Source: Pseudomonadota bacterium
GTDB taxonomy: Bacteria > Pseudomonadota > Alphaproteobacteria > Rhizobiales > Phreatobacteraceae
DNA: 64,000 nt
Direction: 5' to 3'
NCBI GenBank assembly: GCA_020161695.1
Contig: JAIUOO010000013.1
Coordinates: forward strand, 1-64,000
A program made the translations under genes and the position numbers. Below the pieces are notes generated by a model, which made no database searches, had not been told where the DNA came from, and worked only from the letters and a program-made list of their open reading frames with translations. The first letter of the stretch is position 1. Each line of letters begins with the position of its first letter. Positions 33,899 through 42,862 of the stretch are shown here, piece by piece.

Positions 33899-33995
33899 CA
33901 GACCCCGCAGAGCGCATTGTGCGTCTGCCCCGGCAAGGGTTGCGCGGCAGGCTGGAAAGGTTCCATGCTGGTGCTTCGCACCCCGGAGCACTGTC

Positions 33996-36305
33996 ATGAC
34001 GCCGATGAAATTCGGAATGGGCCAAGCCTTGACCCGGATCGAGGACGATCCGCTGATCCAGGGCAAGGGCCGCTACGTGTCCGATCTGGTGCCGGAAGGG
34101 ACGCTGGTCGGCTACGTCGTGCGCTCGCCCTATGCCCATGCCGACTTCAGGATCACGGATACGTCCGCGGCGCGAGCGATGAAGGGTGTGAAGGCCATCT
34201 ACACGGCCGAGGACGTTACCGAACTCGGCCCGCTGCCGTGCGTCTCCCAGGTGCCGAGCAAGACGCCGATCGCCCATCCGACCTGGGAAATTCTCTGCTC
34301 GAAGACCGTGCGCCATGTCGGCGACGGCGTCGCCTTCGTGGTGGCCGACACGGTGGAGCGCGCGAAGGATGCCGCCGAGGCCATCGCCATCGAGTGGGAC
34401 TCGCGCGATCCGATCATCGATGCGGTCGACGCATTGAAGCCGGGTGCGGTGCAGGTGTGGCCGGAGGCCCCCGGCAATCTCTGCGCCGAGGTCGAACTGG
34501 GCGACGCCGCGGCGACCGACAAGGCCTTCGCCAAGGCGCACCGGACGGTGAGCCTGACCATCGTCAACAACCGCCTGATCACCAACTACATGGAGACGCG
34601 CGGCTGCCTCGCCGAGTATGACACGAAGGAGAAGAGCTTCACGCTCACCCTCGGCAGCCAGGGCGCGCATGGCGTCCAGCAGATTCTGGCGTCCAAGATC
34701 TTCGGCATGCCGAAGGAGAAGATCCGCGTCGTGACGCCGGATGTCGGTGGCGGATTCGGCACCAAGACCTTCATGTTCCGCGAATATCCGCTCTGCCTCG
34801 TCGCGGCGCAGCGGCTGAAGAAGAAGGTCGCCTGGATTCAGGAGCGCGGCGACCATTTCGTCAATTGCAGCCAGGGCCGCGACAATGTCTCGACGGCGAC
34901 CGCCGCCCTCGACCGGCGCGGCAAGGTGCTGGCGGTGAAGGTCGAAACGGTCGCCGACATGGGCGCCTACCTGTCGCAGTATTCGACCATCATCCCCTAT
35001 GTCGGCGCGCTGATGCTGGCGGGCGTTTATGCCTTCCCGGCCATGCACGTGCACCTGAAATACGTCTACACCAACACCGTGCCGGTGGACGCCTATCGCG
35101 GGGCCGGGCGGCCGGAAGCGGCCTATCTCATCGAGCGGCTCATGGACCGCATCGCCATCGAGACGGGCATGACGCCGGCCGAGGTGCGCCGTCGCAACTT
35201 CATCCAGCCCGGCCAGTTCCCGTGGAAGACACCGGTCGGCCGCACCTACGATTCCGGCGAGTTCGACGGCCACATGACCCGCGCCATGGACGTCGCCGGC
35301 TGGGATACCTTCAAGGATCGGCTCAAGACGGCACGGAAGGCCGGCAAGATCCGCGGCATCGGCATGGCGACCTATATCGAGGCCTGCGGCGGCGGCTCGC
35401 CCGAGAATGCCTGGATGAGCCTCGAGAAGGACGGCACGGTGACGATCAGGATCGGCACCCAGTCGAACGGGCAGGGCCACAAGACCGCCTATGCCCAGCT
35501 CGCCTCGCAATATCTCGACATCCCCATCGAGCGGATCAACGTCGTCCAGGGCGACACCGCGACGATCCCCTCCGGTGGCGGCACGGGCGGCTCGCGTTCG
35601 CTGCCCGTCGGCGGGGCGGCCGTCGATGTCGGCGCGCGGGCGCTGGCCGACGTCATCAAGGACATGGCGGCCGCCGAGATGGAGGTCGGCATCGGCGATG
35701 TCGAGATCCGTGACGGCACGGTCCGCGTCGTCGGCACCGACAAGGCGATTTCCTACGAGAAGATCGCAAGCCTTCCCGGCGCCGAGGAGAAGCTGAAGAG
35801 CCACGGCACCTGGCGCCCGCCGGAGCCGACCTTTCCGAACGGCACGCATATCTGCGAGGTGGAGATCGATCCCGATACCGGCGCGACCGAGATCGTCGCC
35901 TATACGGTGGTCGACGATTTCGGCGTCACCATCAATCCGGTCCTGCTCGCGGGACAGGTTCATGGCGGTATCGTCCAGGGCATCGGGCAGGCGCTGCTGG
36001 AGCGGACGATCTATGACAAGGAGAGCGGCCAGCTGCTGACGGCTTCCTTCATGGACTACGCCATGCCGCGCGCCGACCACATCCCGAACTTCCACTTCGA
36101 GACGCGCAACGTGCCCTGCGTCACCAATCTGCTCGGCATCAAGGGAGCCGGCGAGGCGGGCACGATCGGTGCCTGTCCCTCGGTGATGAACGCGATGGTG
36201 GACGCGCTGTGGCGCGCCTACGGCATTCGCGAGATCGACATGCCGGCAACGCCGGCCCTGGTCTGGCAGGCGATTCAGGACGCAAAGGCGGCCAAGGCTG
36301 CGTGA
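33996..36305 (+). CDS. Xanthine-dehydrogenase-family molybdopterin-binding subunit (CoxL-like, orphan)
   Basis: A 769-aa large subunit of the molybdenum hydroxylase family. PDVGGGFGTK (about residues 247-256) and DAYRGAGRPEAA (about 365-376) are family motifs, and GIKGAGEAGTIG near the C-terminus carries the catalytic glutamate. The active-site loop reads AYRGAGR, not the AYRCSFR of true form I CO dehydrogenase, so CO oxidation is unlikely; relatives hydroxylate aldehydes, purines or aromatic rings. The FAD-binding and 2Fe-2S partner subunits are not encoded in the flanks, so partners must be elsewhere or the protein works differently. The GC-rich hairpin at 36438-36467 lies downstream. Confidence 0.9.
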   Translation: MTPMKFGMGQALTRIEDDPLIQGKGRYVSDLVPEGTLVGYVVRSPYAHADFRITDTSAARAMKGVKAIYTAEDVTELGPLPCVSQVPSKTPIAHPTWEILCSKTVRHVGDGVAFVVADTVERAKDAAEAIAIEWDSRDPIIDAVDALKPGAVQVWPEAPGNLCAEVELGDAAATDKAFAKAHRTVSLTIVNNRLITNYMETRGCLAEYDTKEKSFTLTLGSQGAHGVQQILASKIFGMPKEKIRVVTPDVGGGFGTKTFMFREYPLCLVAAQRLKKKVAWIQERGDHFVNCSQGRDNVSTATAALDRRGKVLAVKVETVADMGAYLSQYSTIIPYVGALMLAGVYAFPAMHVHLKYVYTNTVPVDAYRGAGRPEAAYLIERLMDRIAIETGMTPAEVRRRNFIQPGQFPWKTPVGRTYDSGEFDGHMTRAMDVAGWDTFKDRLKTARKAGKIRGIGMATYIEACGGGSPENAWMSLEKDGTVTIRIGTQSNGQGHKTAYAQLASQYLDIPIERINVVQGDTATIPSGGGTGGSRSLPVGGAAVDVGARALADVIKDMAAAEMEVGIGDVEIRDGTVRVVGTDKAISYEKIASLPGAEEKLKSHGTWRPPEPTFPNGTHICEVEIDPDTGATEIVAYTVVDDFGVTINPVLLAGQVHGGIVQGIGQALLERTIYDKESGQLLTASFMDYAMPRADHIPNFHFETRNVPCVTNLLGIKGAGEAGTIGACPSVMNAMVDALWRAYGIREIDMPATPALVWQAIQDAKAAKAA

Positions 36306-36437
36306 GGTCTCGTTTGCGAGGGGTGGGCCGGCGTCGTGGGGCGTGACCGTTCACGCGGTCGTGAACCGGGGACGTGATTTCGTGTCCGGGAAAGCGGCGG
36401 TTTCCTGCAGGTAACTATCTGAATTCCAGAACGAAAA

Positions 36438-36467
36438 CGGCCGCGGGACCCGAGGTCGCCGCGGCCG
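36438..36467 (-). terminator. Intrinsic terminator between convergent genes
   Basis: CGGCCGCGG (36438-36446) and CCGCGGCCG (36459-36467) form a perfect 9-bp GC stem with a 12-nt loop. Read on the minus strand the stem is followed by TTTTCGTT, so it should terminate the doxX transcript; it may also stop the plus-strand molybdenum hydroxylase transcript. Confidence 0.75.
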
Positions 36468-36494
36468 GTGATTCTGGCGTGAACCGTGTCGATC

Positions 36495-36899
36495 TTAGGG
36501 GTTGGACGAGCGCTGCGCGTCAACGCTCCAGGGGCCCGGGCCGGCGAACACCAGGTAGAGGAAGACGAAGCAGTACATGATCGCGAGATTGCCGCCATTC
36601 GCAATCGGGAAGAAGTTGCGCGGTGCGTGACCGATGAAATAGGCCGCCGCCATGGTTCCGGCGAGAAGAAATGCCGCCGGACGCGTGAACAGGCCGACGA
36701 TGATCAGCAGGCCGGTGACGATTTCGATCAGCGCTGCGAACCGGAACATGGAGAACGGAGCGACCGCCATCGGGAAGGCAACCGGAAAGCCGAACATCTT
36801 CACGAGGCCGTGCTGCAAAAGCACGAGGCCGGCGACGATGCGCAGGAGCGAGAGCACGCGCGGCGCCCAGGCGTTGAGGGTCGGATTGATGCTGTCCAT
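36495..36899 (-). CDS. DoxX family membrane protein
   Basis: A 134-aa protein with four hydrophobic segments. LSLLRIVAGLVLLQHGLVKMFGFP is the typical first helix of the DoxX/SURF4-like family, and IEIVTGLLIIVGLFTRPAAFLLAGTMAAAYF the core. Members are linked to quinone or thiosulfate redox chemistry in some organisms, but most are uncharacterised. ATG 36899 fits the family N-terminus; the longer frame to 36983 adds unrelated sequence. Confidence 0.88.
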   Translation of the reverse strand: MDSINPTLNAWAPRVLSLLRIVAGLVLLQHGLVKMFGFPVAFPMAVAPFSMFRFAALIEIVTGLLIIVGLFTRPAAFLLAGTMAAAYFIGHAPRNFFPIANGGNLAIMYCFVFLYLVFAGPGPWSVDAQRSSNP

Positions 36900-37131
36900 G
36901 GTCGATTCCGTCAGTGCAAGGAGCGGGGGAGAGCCGCTTTTTCCGGGCGGCATTCCGACCTTATCGATGGAGCGATGTGGCACAACCGGGGTCGGCTCGG
37001 GCCGCGCCTCCGATCACCGACCGTCACGCCCGCGTGTGGGGAGGCGGGCCGGGGCCCTCGGCGCGGGGCCGATAAGGGAAGGGCGACCTGTCGCAGGCCC
37101 GCCGTGCAGCAACGAGCCTCCCCAATTCTGC

Positions 37132-38139
37132 ATGGATGTGGTTCAAGAGGGTCCGCCCCCACCGCCCGGCTTTCCCTCGTCCATGCCAGTCCTCTCCCGC
37201 GCCGTCACGGGAATCATCCTCAAGCTCCTGTCGACCATGGCCTTCACCTGCATGTCGACGCTGGTGCGCGTGGCAGGACAGGACGTGTCGGTCGGCGAGG
37301 TGGTGTTCTGCCGGTCGTTCTTCGCGCTGATCCCGCTGTTCATCATGCTCGCGTGGCGGCACGAGATCATGGATGCGTTCCGCTATACGAGCTTCGCGTC
37401 CCACATGAAGCGCGGCGTCATCGGCGCCACCGGCATGTTCTCCGGCTTCGTCGGGCTGACCATGCTGCCGCTCGCCGATTCCACCGCCATCAGCTACGCT
37501 GCGCCGCTGATGGTCGTGCCGCTCGCCTACTTCCTGCTCGGCGAGCAGGTCAGGATCTATCGCTGGTCGGCGGTGGCCATCGGCTTCGTCGGCGTCGTCG
37601 TCATTCTCTGGCCGCATCTCGACATCACCGCCTTCGCGGGCCGCGACCGCCAGTCCACCGGCGCGCTGTTCGCACTGGGCGGCGCGGTCTGCGCGGCCTT
37701 CGCGACGATCCAGGTGCGCAAGCTGGTCAATGTCGAGACGACCGCCTCCATCGTCTTCACCTTCATGGCGCTCTGCGCGGTGCTCGCCCTCATCACCTGG
37801 CCGCTCGGCAAGGTCGTGCCGTTCATCGGCCAGTGGGTCATGCCGACGCCCTGGCAGGGCTTCGTCCTGGTGATGGTCGGGGTGTTCGGCGGGCTCGGGC
37901 AGATCTTCCTGACCATCAGCTACCGCTATGCCGACACTTCGCTGATCGCGCCGTTCGAGTATTTCTCGATGATCTGGGCGATCACCATGGGCTATTTCGT
38001 CTTCGCCGACCTGCCCAGCCGCTACGTGCTCGCCGGCGGCGCCATCGTCGTCGCCTCGGGCATCTTCGTCATCTGGCGCGAGCAGCAACTCGGGCTGGAG
38101 CGCGCGCGGCAGCGCAAGGTCTCGACCCCGCAGGGGTAG
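37132..38139 (+). CDS. DMT-superfamily (EamA) transporter
   Basis: A 335-aa integral membrane protein with about ten hydrophobic segments in two EamA repeats. FCRSFFALIPLFIMLAW and STAISYAAPLMVVPLAYFLLGEQ are typical of the first repeat, and GQIFLTISYRYADTSLIAPFEYFSMIWA of the second. Members export amino acids, metabolites or drugs. Two starts are possible: ATG 37132, which adds a proline-rich lead, or ATG 37183. The stop is one base before the convergent HD-domain gene. The substrate is unknown. Confidence 0.88.
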   Translation: MDVVQEGPPPPPGFPSSMPVLSRAVTGIILKLLSTMAFTCMSTLVRVAGQDVSVGEVVFCRSFFALIPLFIMLAWRHEIMDAFRYTSFASHMKRGVIGATGMFSGFVGLTMLPLADSTAISYAAPLMVVPLAYFLLGEQVRIYRWSAVAIGFVGVVVILWPHLDITAFAGRDRQSTGALFALGGAVCAAFATIQVRKLVNVETTASIVFTFMALCAVLALITWPLGKVVPFIGQWVMPTPWQGFVLVMVGVFGGLGQIFLTISYRYADTSLIAPFEYFSMIWAITMGYFVFADLPSRYVLAGGAIVVASGIFVIWREQQLGLERARQRKVSTPQG

Positions 38140-38562
38140 CTATTCTTCGAGCATTTCCAGCGCGCGGCGGTATCGCTCCAGGCGAGCGAGGTCCTTGGCG
38201 TTCGGTTCGGCAATGCGCGAGAGGTTGCTGTTGTCGATCAGGTCGGCGCGTTTGACGCGACGGCCGACGGCGTTTCCGCCAGCCCTCAGGACGAAGGACT
38301 CATAGTCTTCACCCTCTCGTTTGGTCACCGCCTCGAGAGCATCAATGATGATCGGCGAGAAGCCCTCTTGCCGGAGACGCTCCATGGTCCAGCCGGGGCA
38401 GTCCTCACACAGGTCGTGCAATACCGCGACGATCCGTTCGTCATCGGAATCGAGCGCCATCATGACCCGCAGCGGGTGAAGGATATAGGGCGCGCCTGCC
38501 TTGTCTCGCTGTCCAGCGTGCGCTTCCACCGCAATCGCGATCGCCCGCTCCAGTGCGCCCAT
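38140..38562 (-). CDS. Mini HD-domain protein resembling ppGpp hydrolase (SAH-like)
   Basis: A 140-aa single-domain protein similar to the hydrolase half of RelA/SpoT. HAGQRDKAGAPYILHPLRV contains the first metal His (His29), and VLHDLCED (residues 48-54) matches the HDxxED signature of (p)ppGpp hydrolases. It lacks synthetase, TGS and ACT domains. It is smaller than MESH1-type alarmone hydrolases (about 180 aa), so the C-terminal helices may be reduced. It lies four bases downstream of a stand-alone Lrp ligand-binding domain gene, so the pair is probably co-expressed. Degradation of (p)ppGpp is plausible but unproven; another phosphohydrolase activity is possible. Confidence 0.75.
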   Translation of the reverse strand: MGALERAIAIAVEAHAGQRDKAGAPYILHPLRVMMALDSDDERIVAVLHDLCEDCPGWTMERLRQEGFSPIIIDALEAVTKREGEDYESFVLRAGGNAVGRRVKRADLIDNSNLSRIAEPNAKDLARLERYRRALEMLEE

Positions 38563-38566
38563 CGGC

Positions 38567-38803
38567 TCAGAACGCCTTGAACGTGATGATCGTCCGCGTG
38601 TCCTGGATGCCGGGGACGATCTGCACCTTCTCGTTGACGAAATGGCCGATATCGGTGCCGGGCTCGACATAGAACTTCACCAGGAGGTCGAACTCCCCGG
38701 CGGTCGAGTAGATTTCCGAGGCGATCTCGCGGTCGGCGAGCTGGGACGCCACCTGATAGGACTTGCCGAGCTGGCACTTGATCTGGACGAAGAACGGGAT
38801 CAT
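38567..38803 (-). CDS. Stand-alone Lrp/AsnC ligand-binding (RAM) domain protein
   Basis: A 78-aa protein consisting only of the Lrp/AsnC effector-binding domain: MIPFFVQIKCQLGKSYQVAS, YSTAGEFDLLVKFYV and IVPGIQDTRTIITF match the beta-alpha-beta fold and oligomer interface of that family. No DNA-binding helix-turn-helix precedes it. ATG 38803 has GGAG nine bases upstream. Such domains oligomerise and may bind amino acids or modulate full-length Lrp proteins. It is immediately upstream of the HD-domain gene. Confidence 0.88.
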   Translation of the reverse strand: MIPFFVQIKCQLGKSYQVASQLADREIASEIYSTAGEFDLLVKFYVEPGTDIGHFVNEKVQIVPGIQDTRTIITFKAF

Positions 38804-38931
38804 GGCGGGCATCTCCGGGACTGGTCCTGACATGCCATCAAAGGGCCGCCGCGTCATCCCCTGCGGGCAAGCCATGCGCTGCCCGCCGCCCGCCGCTCTT
38901 GCGCGGCCCGCCTCCTTCCCCTAACTCTTGC

Positions 38932-39022
38932 CTCGTTCTCGTCGGGGTGCCCTTTCCGGGGCTGAGAGGCTTTCCGCCAACCCGCGCACCTGATCCGGAT
39001 CATGCCGGCGGAGGAAACCGAG
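38932..39022 (+). promoter_or_regulatory. TPP riboswitch (THI element)
   Basis: A clear thiamine pyrophosphate riboswitch: GTCGGGGTGCCC (from 38941), GGGGCTGAGAGG (around 38958-38969) and ACCTGATCCGGATCATGCCGGCG (parts, 38988-39010) are the conserved P2-P5 segments. The thiM ribosome-binding site GGAGGA (39010-39015) directly follows and may be sequestered when TPP binds, so control is probably at translation initiation. It governs thiM, thiD and presumably the TRAP receptor downstream. Confidence 0.95.
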
Positions 39023-39828
39023 ATGAATGCCCTGTCAGGCGGGGAAGCCCCGTCATTTTCACCCCTCATCGATGCTGCGCTCGCCGCCGAACTGCTCGGA
39101 CGCGTCCGCCAGCGCCGTCCCCGCGTCCACTGCATCACCAATACGGTGGCGCAGGAGATCACCGCCAATGCCGTGCTGGCGGCTGGCGCCATCCCCTCGG
39201 TGACCATCGCTCTCGACGAGATCGCCGCCTTCGTCGCGTCTGCCGACGCGCTGCTGATCAATCTCGGCACGCTGGAGCCGCAGCACCGCGCGGTCATCTC
39301 GCTCGCCATCGACACGGCGCGCGAGAACTCGGTGCCCTGGGTGCTTGACCCCGTTTTCATCGACCGTTCGCCGGTGCGGGCCGGCTATGCCCGTGAGATC
39401 GCCGGCCGCGGCCCGGCGCTGGTGCGCGGCAATGTCGGCGAGATCGCCGTGTTGGGCGAGGGTGCCGATGCGCCGGGCCTTGCCCGTGCCCTGCGGACGG
39501 TCGTCGCCGCAACCGGAGCAACGGACCTCGTCACCGACGGCCGGCGAAGCATCGGCATCGCCAATGGCCATGCTCACATGGCAGCGGTCACCGGCATGGG
39601 TTGCGCCGGCGCGGCCGTCACCGCCGCCTTTGTCGCGGTCGGCGAGGATCCGCTCGTGGCGACGGCCTCGGCGCTGCTGGCGCTCGGCGTTGCCGGCGAC
39701 ATTGCAGGCGAGGCCGCGCGTGGGCCTGGAACCTTCGCAAGCCTCTATCTCGATGCGCTTCACGGGCTCGATGCGGCTGATATCGCCGCGCGCGCCCGGA
39801 TCGTGGCGCCTTCCGGGGAGACCAGCCC

Positions 39829-39832
<4 letters not shown>
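39023..39832 (+). CDS. thiM: Hydroxyethylthiazole kinase
   Basis: A 269-aa kinase that phosphorylates 4-methyl-5-(2-hydroxyethyl)thiazole, the thiazole salvage step of thiamine synthesis. [25 protein letters not shown] (parts, about residues 35-59) is the family signature, LDPVFIDRS and VRGNVGEI follow, and the [13 protein letters not shown] segment (about 193-205) is the anion hole, with Cys at the position of the usual active-site Cys. ATG 39023 sits directly after the riboswitch with GGAGGA upstream. It overlaps thiD by four bases. Confidence 0.95.
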
Positions 39833-40626
<794 letters not shown>

Positions 40627-40627
40627 G

Positions 40628-41701
40628 ATGAACAGACCCGACCGTCGAACCGCCCTTGCCGCCGCTGCGACCGGCCTGCTGGCCGCGCCTTCTCTCGCCC
40701 GGGCGCAGACCCCGATGCGCTGGCGCATGGTGACGTCCTGGCCAAAGAACCTGCCCGGCCCCGCCTTCTCGGCGCAGCGCATCGCCGACCGTATCAAGCT
40801 GCTCTCAGGCGGGCGCATCGAGGTGCAGGTCTTCGCCGCGGGCGAGGTGGTGCCAGCCTTCGCGGTTCACGAGGCCGTCGGCAACGGCACGGTCGAGCTT
40901 GGCCACACCGCATCGTTCTTCGCCATCGGCCGGGAGCCGGCGCTGGCCTATTTCACCTCCGTGCCCTTCGGCTTCACGCCGCCGGAGCACAATTCGTGGA
41001 TCATGAATGGCGGCGGGCAGGCGCTGTGGGACGAGACCTCGGCCCGCTTCGGCCTGAAGCCGCTGCTCGGCGGCAATACCGGCGTCTCCATGGGTGGCTG
41101 GTTCCGCCGGGAGATCGCTTCCGCCGAGGACGTCCGGGGCCTCAAGATCCGCATGGTCGGGCTCGGCGCCGAACTGTTCCAGCGCATGGGCGCGACCGCG
41201 CTCGCCGTGCCGCCCGGCGATATCTATCCGGCGCTGGAGCGCGGCGCGATCGACGCGGCCGAGTTCACCGCGCCGGGCTCGGACATCCAGCTTGGCCTAT
41301 GGAAGGTCGCGCCGTTCTACTATGCGCCCGGCTTCAACAAGCCGAACGGCTCCAGCGAGCTTGTGGTCCACAAGGCGCATTGGGATGCGCTGCCGGCCGA
41401 TCTCAGGAGCATCGTTCAGGCCGCCTCCGATGCCGAACAGGCGGTGGCGCTGGCCGAGATCGAGAAGCTCAACATGGACGCGCTGGCGCAGATGGTCGGC
41501 GCACAGGGCGTTCAGCTGCGCGGCTTTCCCGCCGAGCTCATCCAGATCGCCCGTCGCCATGCCGGGGAGCTTGCCCGCGATCTCGGGACGCGCAGCCCGA
41601 TGGCGGCCAAAGTCTCCGAGAGCTACGCGGCCTTCCAGGCGCGCATCTCACCCTGGACGCGGGTTTCGATGCACGCCGCCCTCGGCGCGCGCGAGGTCTA
41701 G
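40628..41701 (+). CDS. TRAP transporter solute-binding protein (DctP/TakP type)
   Basis: A 357-aa periplasmic receptor with a twin-arginine-like signal (DRRTALAAAATGLLAAPSLA, cleaved near ARA). RWRMVTSWPKNLPG, FTSVPFGFTPPEHNSWI and YYAPGFNKPNG match the TakP-like group, whose members bind 2-oxoacids. RGLKIRMVGLGAELFQRMGA has the conserved carboxylate-binding Arg. The ATG lies one base after the thiD stop, so it is very probably co-transcribed and controlled by the TPP riboswitch. No membrane subunits (DctQM) follow. A thiamine-precursor ligand is a tempting inference but unproven. Confidence 0.9.
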   Translation: MNRPDRRTALAAAATGLLAAPSLARAQTPMRWRMVTSWPKNLPGPAFSAQRIADRIKLLSGGRIEVQVFAAGEVVPAFAVHEAVGNGTVELGHTASFFAIGREPALAYFTSVPFGFTPPEHNSWIMNGGGQALWDETSARFGLKPLLGGNTGVSMGGWFRREIASAEDVRGLKIRMVGLGAELFQRMGATALAVPPGDIYPALERGAIDAAEFTAPGSDIQLGLWKVAPFYYAPGFNKPNGSSELVVHKAHWDALPADLRSIVQAASDAEQAVALAEIEKLNMDALAQMVGAQGVQLRGFPAELIQIARRHAGELARDLGTRSPMAAKVSESYAAFQARISPWTRVSMHAALGAREV

Positions 41702-42210
41702 GCGGCGAGCATCCGGCCGTCGAGGGTGGCCATCTCCTCTGGCGAGGGCCGCTGCCAGAGCTGCTCGACGAAATCGAACATCGGGCGCGTGACGGCGAGG
41801 CGGTAAGTCTCGCCCTGCTGGGCGTTGCGTGCCTCGATGCGCCGCCAGCGCTCGCCCGGATCGATGTCGAGCACGTGCAGGCGGGGGGCAAGACCTGCCG
41901 CCGCAACGGCCCCGGCCACGCGATCCCGCTGATCCCGGCCGAGGAACCCGAGATCGAGAACCGAGGGCACATTCAGCCGGCCGAGCCGGATCGCCATGGC
42001 GACGATCTGGGCTTCGCTCCGGCCGACGCGCTCGACGATCCAGTTCCAGTCCGGCGTCGGCGGCGTATCGGCCGAGAACAGCGTCACCATCCACTCGTCG
42101 ATGGAGAAATGCACCGCGCCGTGCGCCTCGCACAGCTTCAGAGCATAGGTCGTCTTGCCGGCGCCGACGGGACCGCAGATGAAGTGGACGGTGGTTGCTG
42201 CGCGATCCAT
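41698..42210 (-). CDS. AAA_33-type P-loop kinase-like protein
   Basis: A 170-aa P-loop NTPase of the AAA_33/zeta-kinase-like group. HFICGPVGAGKTTYALKL (about residues 9-26) is the Walker A, HFSIDEWM has the Asp that would bind the acceptor substrate, and WRRIEARN is a lid-like Arg segment. Such small proteins phosphorylate small molecules. It follows the MarR gene by ten bases and overlaps the convergent TRAP receptor end by four bases. Substrate unknown; without a partner antitoxin, a toxin role is unlikely. Confidence 0.85.
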   Translation of the reverse strand: MDRAATTVHFICGPVGAGKTTYALKLCEAHGAVHFSIDEWMVTLFSADTPPTPDWNWIVERVGRSEAQIVAMAIRLGRLNVPSVLDLGFLGRDQRDRVAGAVAAAGLAPRLHVLDIDPGERWRRIEARNAQQGETYRLAVTRPMFDFVEQLWQRPSPEEMATLDGRMLAA

Positions 42211-42220
42211 GACCGGCTCC

Positions 42221-42667
42221 TCAGCTCAGGCGGCCGGGCTGACCGGCCGTCAGGCGGCCGAGCAGATCGGCGAGTGTCGCGATTTCGGCCTCGCTCCAGC
42301 GGTCGCTGAACAGGTCGGCGGACTTCTGCCGAAGCGTCGCCTCTGCTTCCGCCACCCGCGCGCGCCCGGCATCGGTGAGCACCACATAGGAGAGGCGGGC
42401 GTCCCGCTGATCGTCCTCACGGCCGACGAGGCCGAGCTTCTCCAGCGGCAGGCAGGTGCGGGTGATGGTCGAGGGGCTGGCATTGAGCCGTTTGGCCAGA
42501 TCGACGCGGCTGAGGCGCGTCAGGGGCGCCCGGGCGAGGTGCATCAGCAGCAGCGCGTCCTTCAGGGCGAGGCCGTGGATGGAGGCGAGTTCGCCCGCGA
42601 ACCGCTCCTCCAGCAGGGAGTGGGCTCTCAGAAGGTGCAGGACGGCGGCAAAGGGAGCGTTTGACAT
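42221..42667 (-). CDS. MarR family transcriptional regulator
   Basis: A 148-aa winged-helix repressor. LSRVDLAKRLNASPSTITRTCLPLEKLGLV (in parts, about residues 52-81) is the recognition helix region and REDDQRDARLSYVVLTDAGR the wing. It precedes the P-loop kinase gene on the same transcript and probably autoregulates through the AT-rich promoter at 42674-42702. The ligand is unknown. Confidence 0.9.
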   Translation of the reverse strand: MSNAPFAAVLHLLRAHSLLEERFAGELASIHGLALKDALLLMHLARAPLTRLSRVDLAKRLNASPSTITRTCLPLEKLGLVGREDDQRDARLSYVVLTDAGRARVAEAEATLRQKSADLFSDRWSEAEIATLADLLGRLTAGQPGRLS

Positions 42668-42673
42668 GTGCCG

Positions 42674-42702
42674 TTCTTATTCCAATATTATTCCGAATGC
42701 AA
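42674..42702 (-). promoter_or_regulatory. Promoter of the marR operon
   Basis: Reading leftward, TTGCAT (42702 down to 42697) and TAAGAA (42679 down to 42674) are spaced by 17 bp. The spacer holds two TATTCC repeats about 11 bp apart, one helical turn, which could be contacts for a regulator. The -10 is only about seven bases before the marR ATG (42667), so the transcript may be leaderless or the true promoter shifted. Confidence 0.4.
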
Positions 42703-42783
42703 GCATATATAAATGAGATGGCAATCTGTTTGCAGCCGGGCGCACGGTCATGGCGTGGCGCCGTGCGGTCCTCGCGTCTCGTC

Positions 42784-42835
42784 TTGCACCGCAGCGACAC
42801 GGTCTTTAGGATCGTTTCAACGAACGATCGTTCGT
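42784..42835 (+). promoter_or_regulatory. Promoter and palindromic operator of the XRE-cupin gene
   Basis: TTGCAC (42784-42789) and TAGGAT (42807-42812) form a promoter with a 17-bp spacer. Immediately downstream, ACGAACGATCGTTCGT (42820-42835) is a perfect 16-bp palindrome overlapping the expected transcription start region, 27 bp before the ATG. It is a strong candidate operator, either for the XRE regulator itself or for a TetR-type protein. Confidence 0.65.
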
Positions 42836-42862
42836 CACAACGACCGGACCCCCACTGTCACG

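Noticed and set aside
33846-36095. 749-codon minus-strand open frame
   Set aside because: It is antisense to the molybdenum hydroxylase subunit, whose motifs are intact.
33996-36305. Aerobic CO dehydrogenase large subunit (coxL) identity
   Set aside because: The active-site loop reads AYRGAGR rather than AYRCSFR of form I CO dehydrogenase, and coxM/coxS are absent, so only the broader family is claimed.
41698-42210. Zeta-type toxin of a toxin-antitoxin system
   Set aside because: The P-loop kinase fold is shared, but the partner is a MarR regulator rather than an epsilon-type antitoxin, so a toxin role is not supported.
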